Assembly: GCA_902527245.1 (NCBI GenBank)
Contig: CABZOI010000005.1
Coordinates: 1-64,000 of the forward strand
Direction: 5' to 3'
Origin: an uncultured SAR92 cluster bacterium
GTDB lineage: Bacteria > Pseudomonadota > Gammaproteobacteria > Pseudomonadales > Porticoccaceae
DNA: 64,000 nt
How positions within the stretch are numbered: position 1 is the stretch's first letter; every line of letters starts with the position of its first letter. Below are positions 9,692-17,742 of this stretch, piece by piece. The position numbers and the translations under genes are program-made. The notes under the pieces are model-generated. The model did no database searches. It worked only from the letters and a program-made list of their open reading frames with translations, and was not told where the DNA came from.

Positions 9692-10036
9692 ATTGACAAA
9701 AAAGACCTCACTCGAATTGTCTCTCAATACAAAATTGGGAAATTTCAGATTGGTTTAATGTATCAGGATACTGATGACAATGTTGATCTAAATAATGAGA
9801 CAGGATTTTTTGGAAGCCTCTCATATAAATCATCAAGTAAAACTACTATTAAGGCTCAATTTGGTTCGCTTAATGGCGACACTCATGATGAGGACACATT
9901 TTCAATTGGGGCTGACCATAAGTTTGCTAAAAACACAAAGGTTTTTGCTTTTTATACACAAAATGAAGACACTATGTCTGATTCAGAGAAAGATGAGTTT
10001 TCTTCTTTGGGCGTAGGATTAGAGCACAAATTCTAA
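9692..10036 (+). pseudogene. C-terminal remnant of a Gram-negative porin
   Basis: The frame is open from before 9692 and encodes the last ~114 residues of a 16-strand Gram-negative porin: alternating amphipathic strands (QYKIGKFQIGLMYQ, TTIKAQFGS, TFSIGADHKF, KVFAFYTQNE) and the terminal signature GVGLEHKF ending in Phe. No signal peptide or N-terminal barrel is present, and the in-frame ATG at 9758 has no ribosome-binding site. Porin homology appears to start within about 30 bp of a Pho box, so most of the gene seems to have been deleted while promoter and terminator stayed. The location next to pstS suggests a former phosphate-type (OprP/OprO-like) porin; that identity is inferred from context. 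Confidence 0.65.
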
Positions 10037-10055
10037 TTAGCTTACATTTTACAAA

Positions 10056-10083
10056 GGGAGCCGCGAGAGCTCCCTTCTCTTTT
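10056..10083 (+). terminator. Intrinsic terminator after the porin remnant
   Basis: GGGAGC, a 7-nt loop and GCTCCC form a G+C-rich stem followed by a T-rich tract (TTCTCTTTT). It lies 20 bp after the porin stop codon on the same strand. Confidence 0.75.
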
Positions 10084-10196
10084 AAATTTTACTCTGTCTA
10101 AGTCCACCATAGAGCTCGATCACATCAGATTTCACTCATAATCAACATTGATCTGTGATAATCTCAACAACATGGCTGATGCTCTCTAAGGCGCAT

Positions 10197-11831
10197 ATGA
10201 CTAAAAAAGAATACGATAAATTTGATAAAGCAAATGCAAATTTCCAAGCGTTAACTCCTCTTAGCTTTATTGAAAGATCTGCAAAAGTATTTCCAAATCA
10301 TCCCGCTGTAGTTTACGGAGAGATTCAGTACTCATGGCGCGAGCTCTTTGATAGGACGATAAAACTTGCCTCTGCATTAACAAAGTTTGGTATTAAGAAA
10401 GGTGATACGGTTTCAATACTCTCGGCGAACACACCAGAAATGATCGAAGCACACTTTGGTGTACCAATGTCAGGAGCTATTCTTAATACGATTAATACTC
10501 GATTAGATTCAGAGACTATTGGTTACATTTTGAATCATAGCGACGCAAAAGTATTTATAGTCGATTGTGAGCTCGCGCCAGAAGCAGCGAAAGCAGTAAA
10601 GACAATAAAAAATCAGAATATATTTATTGTTGATATTTTAGATTATCAAAATTCTCAAGCGCCTAAATCCATCGGTAATATTTCGTATGACGAATTTATC
10701 GAACATGGTGATGTGAAATTCCCTTGGCAGCTTCCTAATGACGAGTGGGATGCAATTAGTCTGAATTATACTTCAGGCACGTCAGGCAAGCCGAAAGGTG
10801 TGGTTTACCATCATCGAGGGTCATATCTTATGTCAATGGGTACAATTACGGATTGGAATCTACCAAAACATCCTAAATATCTTTATACCGTACCTCTTTT
10901 CCACTGTAATGGCTGGGGTCATGCATGGACGATGGCAGCACTAGCAGGGACAATGTTTTGCACGAGAGCAATCATTCCAGAAGAAATATTTAACTCAATC
11001 ACTACCCACAAAATAACCCATTTTGGTGGAGCGCCAATTGTACTCAATATGTTACTAAACTCGCCTGCCGCAAGAGATTTTAAATGTCGACGTCCAGTAG
11101 AAATCATGACTGCAGGTGCACCACCTCCAGCATCCATTCTCCAAGGTATCGAGCGGCTTGGATTCAATGTCACTCAGGTTTATGGTCTCACAGAAACATA
11201 CGGCCATACCGTCATGAGCACATGGAATTCTGACTGGAATGATTTACAAAATGATAAAAAAGCTCAACTGAAGGCGAGGCAAGGAGTTGGGATGATTCAT
11301 ACTTCAGGTTTGAAGGTTGTTGATCTAGACTCAGGAGAGCAAGTAGCACAAGATGGAATACATACGGGTGAAATTCTCATTCGAGGAAACACTATTATGA
11401 AGGGGTATCTAAAAGATTTGAGCACTACAGAAACTGTTTTTAAAAATGGTTGGTTCCACACTGGTGATATCGCAGTCATGCATCCAGATGGATACATAGA
11501 AATAAAGGATCGATTAAAAGATATCATTATTTCAGGTGGGGAAAATATTTCGTCAGTTGAAATAGAAGATGTGCTACATAAACACGAATCGATATCGCTT
11601 GCTGCAGTTGTTGCTTTACCAGACGAAAAATGGGGAGAAGTACCTTGTGCATTCATAGAATTGATTAACGGTAAGTCATTATCTGAAGATGAGATAGAGT
11701 CATTTTGTCGAGAGCATCTTGCTGGATTCAAAAGACCGAAAAAAGTGATTTTTTGTGAATTGCCAAAAACCGCGACCGGTAAGATACAAAAATATGAACT
11801 TCGAATGCGTGCAAGAAGCACTCAATGCTAA
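10197..11831 (+). CDS. AMP-forming acyl-CoA synthetase (medium/long-chain or DmdB-like)
   Basis: A cytoplasmic adenylate-forming ligase that activates a carboxylic acid to its CoA thioester. The 544-residue protein shows the AMP-binding P-loop LNYTSGTSGKPKG, the A5 region VYGLTETYG, WFHTGDIAV (A7) and the catalytic lysine motif PKTATGKIQKYELR near the C-terminus. The ATG at 10197 is preferred to 10155 because AAGG lies just upstream and family homology begins there (NFQALTPLSF). The sequence is of the broad group that includes DmdB (methylmercaptopropionate-CoA ligase) and fatty acyl ligases; substrate cannot be assigned. A crotonase follows 78 bp downstream. Confidence 0.88.
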   Translation: MTKKEYDKFDKANANFQALTPLSFIERSAKVFPNHPAVVYGEIQYSWRELFDRTIKLASALTKFGIKKGDTVSILSANTPEMIEAHFGVPMSGAILNTINTRLDSETIGYILNHSDAKVFIVDCELAPEAAKAVKTIKNQNIFIVDILDYQNSQAPKSIGNISYDEFIEHGDVKFPWQLPNDEWDAISLNYTSGTSGKPKGVVYHHRGSYLMSMGTITDWNLPKHPKYLYTVPLFHCNGWGHAWTMAALAGTMFCTRAIIPEEIFNSITTHKITHFGGAPIVLNMLLNSPAARDFKCRRPVEIMTAGAPPPASILQGIERLGFNVTQVYGLTETYGHTVMSTWNSDWNDLQNDKKAQLKARQGVGMIHTSGLKVVDLDSGEQVAQDGIHTGEILIRGNTIMKGYLKDLSTTETVFKNGWFHTGDIAVMHPDGYIEIKDRLKDIIISGGENISSVEIEDVLHKHESISLAAVVALPDEKWGEVPCAFIELINGKSLSEDEIESFCREHLAGFKRPKKVIFCELPKTATGKIQKYELRMRARSTQC

Positions 11832-11909
11832 TCACATTATTCTAGACTCAAAATATTAAGAACTTATAATGGGCAGTAATCAAGCTCATGCCAATAACAA
11901 GGAAAAATA

Positions 11910-12710
11910 ATGCTCGACAAGATTGATAGCTTTGAAATTGAAAATCTGATGCTCTCTGCGGATGAAAATGGAATTGTTCAAGTAGTGCTTTCAAGAGCGG
12001 AAAAACGTAATGCACTTAATGCTCAAACGATTGAAGAACTAATAGAAGTATTTTCAAGACTTCCGAGAATGGGAGCAAGAGCGATTGTTTTAAAAGCAGA
12101 GGGAGATCATTTTTGTGCTGGACTCGATCTAATTGAACATCACAACGAACAAAGACGACCTGAAGAATTTATGCATGTTTGTCTCAGATGGCATGAAGCC
12201 TTTAATAAAATGGAATATGGTGGTGTACCAATTATCGCAGCGTTGAAAGGTGCTGTTGTTGGAGGCGGACTTGAACTTGCATCCTCAGCGCATGTTCGAG
12301 TTGCAGATCAATCAACCTATTTTGCGCTACCAGAGGGCCAAAGAGGTTTGTTTACTGGTGGAGGCGCAACGATTCGCGTGGCAGATTTAGTTGGTAAAGC
12401 CAGAATGATTGATATGATGCTTACAGGTCGTGTATATAAAGAACAGGAAGCATTGGATGTTGGGCTATGTCAGTATCTTGTTGAGGATAGCGAAGCGATG
12501 GCGATGAAAGTAGCACGGGCTGCAGCTGAAAATCCTGTTCTATCAAATTTTGCAATATGTTCAGCAATAAGCCATATGCAAAATATGTCAGCTTTGGATG
12601 CTGCTTACTCAGAGGCCGTTGTTGCTGGAATAGTGAATACTCAACCCGAGTCAAATGCTCGACTAGAGGCATTCGCAAATAAAACCGCACCTAGGACACG
12701 ACCAACCTAA
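11910..12710 (+). CDS. Enoyl-CoA hydratase/isomerase (crotonase) family protein
   Basis: A 266-residue crotonase-fold enzyme acting on a CoA thioester. The oxyanion-hole segments HFCAGLDL (67-74) and VVGGGLELA (116-124) are intact. Both acid/base glutamates of enoyl-CoA hydratases align (Glu122 and Glu142, the latter in LPEGQRG), so hydratase activity is plausible. It probably shares a transcript with the acyl-CoA ligase, suggesting a short catabolic pair for an unsaturated acid. It meets phoR tail to tail with a 14-bp gap and no visible terminator. Confidence 0.85.
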   Translation: MLDKIDSFEIENLMLSADENGIVQVVLSRAEKRNALNAQTIEELIEVFSRLPRMGARAIVLKAEGDHFCAGLDLIEHHNEQRRPEEFMHVCLRWHEAFNKMEYGGVPIIAALKGAVVGGGLELASSAHVRVADQSTYFALPEGQRGLFTGGGATIRVADLVGKARMIDMMLTGRVYKEQEALDVGLCQYLVEDSEAMAMKVARAAAENPVLSNFAICSAISHMQNMSALDAAYSEAVVAGIVNTQPESNARLEAFANKTAPRTRPT

Positions 12711-12724
12711 CCGCTGTATCAAAA

Positions 12725-13996
12725 TCACTCCAGATAAGGCAACCAAACAGAAAAAGTTGCGCCTTGATCAATATTTCCGTTGATTTCCAAACGTCCTCCA
12801 GATCGATTGATCGCATGTTTTGCAATAGCTAAACCCAGACCACTTCCGGCCTTCCCAAAGTTTCTACTCCTATCTCCTCTAAAAAATCGCTCGGTGAGTC
12901 TGGGAATGTCATCTTTAGAAAAACCAATCCCATCGTCTGTAATTGTTATAACCACGCCAGCAGCCTCTATCTCCAAAGAAATTGATACATTTACTCCCTC
13001 GGGGTTGTGCTTGACGGCGTTAAATACAATATTACCCAGAGCGGCTCGAATGCCTTTTATATCTCCAACAAATTCATGTGCGGGTACATTCAAATTAAAA
13101 ATATGATTGTTGTTACCAATTCTTTTCGCCTCAGCAACCAATTCACTAATTAATTCGTTAAGCTTGAAACGCTCAGCGAAAATTTTGACGGATGACTCTT
13201 CCATTGTAGATAGAGTAGTGAGGTCATTTGCAAGAGACTCCATTCGGTCAACCTGCTTAAGCATGTGTGTTGTGGCTAACTCCTCCGCAGGCGACTTATT
13301 GGGTACATCCTCGAATGATTCCAAATAACCCCTAAAAACAGTTAGGGGAGTTCTCAATTCATGAGATACATTACTCACAAATTCTGACTTGATCTTATCA
13401 ATTTTAGAAAATTTTGTTACATCGGTAATCACTAGGACCGTATCCGTAACTCCAACCTTCGATGCTGAAATTTGAAGAGTCTGTTCAATATTACGGGGCA
13501 ATACTACTTCAATTGAGTCAGTAAAGTCGTTTTGTGAAATATATGTTACAAACTTTGGATCCCTGACTAAATTGAGAATCGAGACGCCCCTGTCACTCTT
13601 TCTTAGACCCAAGAACAGCATTGCAGATTGATTCCATGAATCTATCGTTCTGTCTGGATTTAAAATAATTATTCCATCATCTATCGATTCCAACACTTGG
13701 GTAACTCGTCTTACAGCAGACGATAATTTTTCTTGGGCTTTTTTATGTCGTTTTTTTTGACGATTGAGTGTATCTAAAATCTCACCCCAAATACCGTCGA
13801 TCGTTGGTGGAATGCCTCTCATTCCGCCATCTATCCACTTAAAAATTTTTACAGCCTTTCGGACGAACCACAAAAGGTAAAGAAGTGATGCGAAAAAAAC
13901 GAATTCAAGAAATGAATTCATTCCCCAGCCAAATAATGAAGCTACAAAAAAAATACGGGTAGCTCGCCAAATTTCTTCGCGTAATCCTGGACGCAA
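12725..13996 (-). CDS. phoR: Phosphate regulon sensor histidine kinase PhoR
   Basis: Membrane-bound kinase/phosphatase of the phosphate two-component system, 423 residues. Two N-terminal membrane helices (about 14-48) lack a real periplasmic domain, as in PhoR. A PAS domain (about 95-190) follows, then the H-box NVSHELRTP (phospho-acceptor His212), N-box around Asn326 and the G-boxes DDGIGF and GSGLGLA. It lies 16 bp after phoB in an operon. The start is a TTG at 13996 without a clear Shine-Dalgarno, so translation may depend on phoB. Confidence 0.95.
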   Translation of the reverse strand: MRPGLREEIWRATRIFFVASLFGWGMNSFLEFVFFASLLYLLWFVRKAVKIFKWIDGGMRGIPPTIDGIWGEILDTLNRQKKRHKKAQEKLSSAVRRVTQVLESIDDGIIILNPDRTIDSWNQSAMLFLGLRKSDRGVSILNLVRDPKFVTYISQNDFTDSIEVVLPRNIEQTLQISASKVGVTDTVLVITDVTKFSKIDKIKSEFVSNVSHELRTPLTVFRGYLESFEDVPNKSPAEELATTHMLKQVDRMESLANDLTTLSTMEESSVKIFAERFKLNELISELVAEAKRIGNNNHIFNLNVPAHEFVGDIKGIRAALGNIVFNAVKHNPEGVNVSISLEIEAAGVVITITDDGIGFSKDDIPRLTERFFRGDRSRNFGKAGSGLGLAIAKHAINRSGGRLEINGNIDQGATFSVWLPYLE

Positions 13997-14012
13997 CTGT
14001 ATTACTCTAAAA

Positions 14013-14711
14013 CTATGTATTTATGTGAGTAGAAAATCTATACCCTGCTCCCCTCACAGTCTGCACATAGTTTTCGTGTCCTGCAATAGAAATTGCTTTT
14101 CTAAGACGTCTTATATGAACGTCCACGGTTCTCTCATCCAAATAAACATTGCGTCCCCAGACGTAATCAAGGATTTGATCTCTGGTATATACACGTTCCT
14201 GATGCGTTAAAAAAAATTGTAATAGCTTGTATTCTGTTGGACCCAGCGGAATTATTTTTTCATTAATACTCACACGGTGACTTATTGGGTCAAAAGTCAT
14301 GCCGCCAACTTTAATAACGTCTTTTAAATTTTTACCTGAAGTTCTTCGCAGGATTGCTTTTACTCTGGATACCAGCTCTCTCGGTGAAAAGGGTTTTGCA
14401 ATATAATCATCAGCACCTGAATCCAATCCAGAGATTTTGCTCGCTTCTTCAACTTTTGCAGTCAGCATAATTACCGGTATATTTATATTTAATTCATCTC
14501 GTCTTAATTTGCGCAAAAATTCAATACCCGAAGTTCCTGGCATCATCCAATCAAGCAAAATGAGATCGGGTGGTGTATCTATAATTATGGGATATGCTTG
14601 CTTTGCATCTTCCGCTAATTCGACTTTAAACCCCGCTGCATCGAGTGCTATTTGCAACATATCCCTTATAGCTGGCTCATCATCAATCACAAGAATGCTT
14701 TGTTTAGCCAT
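14013..14711 (-). CDS. phoB: Phosphate regulon response regulator PhoB
   Basis: Transcription factor that activates phosphate-starvation genes when phosphorylated. The 232-residue OmpR-family protein has the receiver acidic pocket (Asp10, Asp11), phospho-acceptor Asp54 (LLDWMMPG) and Lys106. The C-terminal winged helix carries the recognition helix ERTVDVHIRRLRKA. First gene of phoB-phoR. Three tandem PhoB half-sites upstream imply autoregulation. Confidence 0.97.
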   Translation of the reverse strand: MAKQSILVIDDEPAIRDMLQIALDAAGFKVELAEDAKQAYPIIIDTPPDLILLDWMMPGTSGIEFLRKLRRDELNINIPVIMLTAKVEEASKISGLDSGADDYIAKPFSPRELVSRVKAILRRTSGKNLKDVIKVGGMTFDPISHRVSINEKIIPLGPTEYKLLQFFLTHQERVYTRDQILDYVWGRNVYLDERTVDVHIRRLRKAISIAGHENYVQTVRGAGYRFSTHINT

Positions 14712-14745
14712 AGTAATAAATCACAATTAGTTAAATTTCTATTAA

Positions 14746-14774
14746 ATTACACTCACATTACACAAATATTACAA
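14746..14774 (-). promoter_or_regulatory. Three tandem PhoB half-sites upstream of phoB
   Basis: On the minus strand TTGTAAT, GTGTAAT and GTGTAAT occur with 4-bp spacers (ATTT, GTGA), an exact 11-bp pitch. This is the arrangement PhoB dimers bind, 34 bp before the phoB start. It supports positive autoregulation and defines TGTAAT as the local half-site. Confidence 0.7.
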
Positions 14775-14874
14775 TCTTGACTTGTAGAAAACATCAAACT
14801 GCAGATTTGTTAATTATATTTCTGCTGACTTTACGTTAGAATTGAGCATCATTTAATTATTCTCGTGAGTAGCC

Positions 14875-15231
14875 ATGGATCTAGAAAAAAACCAAATGAA
14901 TTCAGACAATCTGTACAAAGAGGAAACTTTTACAGATCAAAGTGTGGGTTCTATACGTCAGTTGACACCCGTAAAAGCGGACGGATCGATTGATTCATCA
15001 AGAGACATACTTTTTTTTGGTTCGGCACAGATTATGACTGGTATGGGGCCTCTGCCCATAAATTTCGAACTCTCAGGAGCAACCGTTGGCGAGGCTGCTG
15101 ATGACTTTGCGTCAAAATCCGAAGTTGCGATAAAAGAAACAGTAGAGGAGCTCGAAAAGATGCGTCGTGATCAGGCATCACAAATTGTAGTCCCAGGTAA
15201 ACAACCTCCAACGCCAGGGATTATCACTTAA
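14875..15231 (+). CDS. Conserved-looking small hypothetical protein
   Basis: A 118-residue soluble protein that I cannot assign to a named family. It has a polar N-terminus, a central segment with the phrase IMTGMGPLPINFEL, a predicted helix rich in Glu/Lys (EVAIKETVEELEKMRRDQAS) and a short Pro-rich tail. No signal peptide or membrane segment is seen. It is transcribed divergently from phoB; a GTGAG lies 5 bp before the ATG. It meets the GntR regulator tail to tail. Confidence 0.7.
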   Translation: MDLEKNQMNSDNLYKEETFTDQSVGSIRQLTPVKADGSIDSSRDILFFGSAQIMTGMGPLPINFELSGATVGEAADDFASKSEVAIKETVEELEKMRRDQASQIVVPGKQPPTPGIIT

Positions 15232-15232
15232 A

Positions 15233-15928
15233 TTACCAATCACCAATAATAAAGTCTTCTCTAAGATAATAATTATAAATAACGCTCGTCACTTTTTTAT
15301 TTGTTATCCGGCGCTCTTTAATTAAAAGACTAGCGTGATCATTTTTTTCAAAATCTTCTAAATAATGTATCTCAGATGCACTAAGACTAACCGCTTGGAT
15401 GTTTTTACTTACTGTGTCAGATGGTAGTGACCACTCTAAATATCCTTCAGGTGATATTTTAGAAAATTTTTGTTTAATAAAGGCTGAATAGTACTCAGGT
15501 AAAACGTACACATACTGTAATCTTTCGGGTCTCACATCATTGTTATACAAAAATACACCTTTAATCATTGAAAATTCGTTCGCTCTTAGGAAATCTTGTT
15601 GCAAACGTTGATCTGAAAGGGTCTCTTTTAAATCAAGGACTTTTAATGTAACCGTTGAACTATCAGAAAAATTCAAACTTGGTGAAGGAACAGAAATCAA
15701 AGTGGGTTTATCTAGTTTACTCTTTACAAAAGACCCTTTACCTGGCGATCTCGCGATTAATCCCGCATTATCCAAATCTACCAACGCTCTTCGAGCTGTC
15801 ATTCGACTCACCGCAAATTCTATCGAAATTTCAGATTCAGAAGGTACTCTCGATCCGGGTTTCAATATACCGTTATTTATCTTCGTTTCTAGAGCCTGTC
15901 TAATAACGAGATATCGTGGAATGTCCAT
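15233..15928 (-). CDS. GntR-family transcriptional regulator, HutC subfamily
   Basis: A 231-residue regulator. The N-terminal winged helix-turn-helix (about 1-68) has the typical PGSRVPSESEISIEFAVSR and GKGSFV wing, followed by a UTRA ligand-binding domain (about 85-225). The HutC subfamily normally senses a small metabolite; no hut or other obvious catabolic target adjoins it. Two near-identical palindromes of the HutC operator type sit upstream, one only 7 bp before the start codon, so autoregulation is likely. No Shine-Dalgarno fits in that space, suggesting a leaderless message or a start further in. Confidence 0.88.
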   Translation of the reverse strand: MDIPRYLVIRQALETKINNGILKPGSRVPSESEISIEFAVSRMTARRALVDLDNAGLIARSPGKGSFVKSKLDKPTLISVPSPSLNFSDSSTVTLKVLDLKETLSDQRLQQDFLRANEFSMIKGVFLYNNDVRPERLQYVYVLPEYYSAFIKQKFSKISPEGYLEWSLPSDTVSKNIQAVSLSASEIHYLEDFEKNDHASLLIKERRITNKKVTSVIYNYYLREDFIIGDW

Positions 15929-15935
15929 ATATTAT

Positions 15936-15949
15936 ATTGTATATACAAT
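15936..15949. promoter_or_regulatory. GntR/HutC-type operator palindrome 1
   Basis: ATTGTATATACAAT is a perfect 14-bp palindrome centred 15 bp upstream of the regulator's start codon. It has the TTGTATATACAA core typical of HutC-subfamily operators. Confidence 0.7.
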
Positions 15950-16022
15950 TTAATTTAATATACATACATATACAATAAAATTCAATAAAAACAATATTTT
16001 TATATTTATATAATAAATATAA

Positions 16023-16034
16023 TTGTATATACAA
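16023..16034. promoter_or_regulatory. GntR/HutC-type operator palindrome 2
   Basis: TTGTATATACAA repeats the same 12-bp core 86 bp from the first palindrome, next to the stop codon of the GIY-YIG gene. A degenerate third copy (TTGTATATGTATG on the minus strand, near 15963-15975) lies between them. Cooperative binding or looping over the regulator's own promoter is possible. Confidence 0.65.
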
Positions 16035-16301
16035 CTATACATTTAAAAGGAGCAACTTTTTTGCTTTAGATAATTTTTTTATTGAGGCTTCTCTCTTCAA
16101 AGCACTGCTATGAGTGTGCCCTGACTCCACAAAAACAATATTTTTAGGAACTTTCCCACGAAAAAACTTTGCTTGAGTCTTTTTCTGTTTATGCGCTTCA
16201 AATCTCTTTTGGGGATCTTTCGAAATACCGGTATAGAGGGAATCATCGTTTGATCGGATAATATAAACACTCCATTCGCCGTTCACAGCATAATTTCCCA
16301 A
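16035..16301 (-). CDS. GIY-YIG domain protein, YhbQ/UPF0213-like
   Basis: An 88-residue single-domain GIY-YIG protein: VYIIRSNDDSLYTGIS carries the two-strand signature, with the conserved Arg in PQKRFEAH and a basic helical tail. This small class (YhbQ-like) is common in gammaproteobacteria; nuclease activity is expected from the fold but its role is poorly defined. The start is uncertain: TTG at 16301, or GTG five codons later (16286), with homology beginning soon after. Confidence 0.8.
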   Translation of the reverse strand: MGNYAVNGEWSVYIIRSNDDSLYTGISKDPQKRFEAHKQKKTQAKFFRGKVPKNIVFVESGHTHSSALKREASIKKLSKAKKLLLLNV

Positions 16302-16387
16302 TTTTGTGCGTTGAAATTTAATTTAATCGAACTTTGCCTATTAAAAACTCTATAATCTTTTTTAGATTTTAAAGGATAGTAACTAAA

Positions 16388-17203
16388 ATGAGCATTGATC
16401 TCCATTCGCATACAGATCAGTCTGACGGATCACTCTCGCCTCAAATGTTAATCGAGCTTGCAGAGAAAAATGGTGTCCAAATGTTATCAATTACGGATCA
16501 CGATACCGTATCTGCTTATCACTTAATCAATAATGTTCCCAAAAATATGCATCTGATTAAAGGCGTGGAGATCTCATGCTCTTGGAATAATGCAACAATC
16601 CATATCTTAGGACTTAATATCAATATAACTGAGGAATATTTACTAAAAAACCTAGAAATTCAATCAAAACAAAGACTTATTAGAGCAGGCAAGATTGCGA
16701 AAATCTTAGTAAAGCTTGGCATAACAGATCCTCTGACCCGAGTGATGGAGCTCGCAGGTAATAATATTGGACGTCCCCATTTCGCACAGTATCTTTTGGA
16801 GATAGGGAAAGTAAGAACCCGAGAAGAGGCATTTAAAAAATATCTGGGAAATGGAAAGCCGGGTGATGTTAAATTTGAATGGATGGAGACGAAAACTGCT
16901 ATTGAATGCATTAAAAATGCTGGAGGCATCGCTGTTCTAGCTCATCCAGCCGCATATAAGTATACCAACACAAAGCTTAATAGGCTGCTTAAGGAATTCA
17001 AAGAATTTGGAGGCCAAGGCATTGAGGTAATATCAGGATCGCAGACCAGCGCTATAACCAATAATTTAACAAGTTTAGCTATTAAATATGATTTCTTTGG
17101 ATCACAAGGGTCAGATTTTCATGAATATAAAAATGGATACTCATCCCTTGGAAAATGTGTGCCTTTGTCTCCCTCAATCCAACCAGTTTGGAATTTGTTT
17201 TAG
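16388..17203 (+). CDS. rnm: PHP-domain phosphoesterase, RNase AM (YciV/TrpH)
   Basis: A 271-residue PHP-domain enzyme. Metal-binding motifs are visible: DLHSHTDQSDG (residues 4-14), TDHDTV, the H in LAHPAAYK and the SDFHEYK motif near the C-terminus. E. coli RNase AM (YciV) hydrolyses 3',5'-bisphosphonucleotides and trims RNA 5' ends; the length is close to the usual 280-290. A TATAAT-like -10 (16351-16356) precedes it and AAAGGA provides the ribosome-binding site. Confidence 0.85.
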   Translation: MSIDLHSHTDQSDGSLSPQMLIELAEKNGVQMLSITDHDTVSAYHLINNVPKNMHLIKGVEISCSWNNATIHILGLNINITEEYLLKNLEIQSKQRLIRAGKIAKILVKLGITDPLTRVMELAGNNIGRPHFAQYLLEIGKVRTREEAFKKYLGNGKPGDVKFEWMETKTAIECIKNAGGIAVLAHPAAYKYTNTKLNRLLKEFKEFGGQGIEVISGSQTSAITNNLTSLAIKYDFFGSQGSDFHEYKNGYSSLGKCVPLSPSIQPVWNLF

Positions 17204-17287
17204 AAGCAACGTTTTCCTCGTTTCTATGACCCGATTTCATGTGTATAATCCCGGTCTCGCGACTTTTGACGGATAAAACACAAGTAA

Positions 17288-17710
17288 ATGGCTAACTTTT
17301 TTGCATTTTTGAGCGAACAGTGGATATTAACTGCCTCATTTCTTACTTTTACCTTTCTATTTTTTTTCACAGAACGAAAAAAAAGCGGAAAATCCATTAA
17401 TAATTCAATGCTTGTCTCAATGATGAACAAAAAAGAAGCTATTTTAATTGATGTTAGAGAAACAGCGAGTTACTCAGCAGGACATATCTTTGGCGCAATA
17501 AATATACCCCATAATAAAATGTCGACTCGAGTCAGCGAACTTGAGAAATATAGAAGTAAAATAATTGTCCTCGTTGATCAGATGGGTCAACATGCTGGAG
17601 CACTAGGGAAATTACTTACTAAAGACGGATATAAGGTAAGACGCTTGAGTGGAGGTATGACTGAATGGACATCAAACAGCATGCCCACAGTAACTGGGAA
17701 AAAAGATTAA
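17288..17710 (+). CDS. Membrane-anchored rhodanese-like protein, YibN type, cysteine-less
   Basis: A 140-residue protein with one N-terminal membrane helix (about 13-29) and a cytoplasmic rhodanese fold (DVRETASYSAGHIFGAINIP, then GGMTEW near the end). The loop that normally holds the catalytic Cys reads VLVDQMGQHA, and the whole protein has no cysteine, so sulfur transfer is excluded. E. coli YibN, also beside secB, similarly has an Asp at the normal Cys position. secB follows 32 bp downstream; grxC, which usually lies between, is absent. Confidence 0.85.
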   Translation: MANFFAFLSEQWILTASFLTFTFLFFFTERKKSGKSINNSMLVSMMNKKEAILIDVRETASYSAGHIFGAINIPHNKMSTRVSELEKYRSKIIVLVDQMGQHAGALGKLLTKDGYKVRRLSGGMTEWTSNSMPTVTGKKD

Positions 17711-17742
17711 ATTAAAACTGAAATTATAGAATAGGTATCCAA

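Noticed and set aside
11297-11821. A 174-codon open frame opposite the acyl-CoA ligase
   Set aside because: The ligase motifs on the + strand are clear; the antisense frame is Ser/Cys-rich with no recognisable domain.
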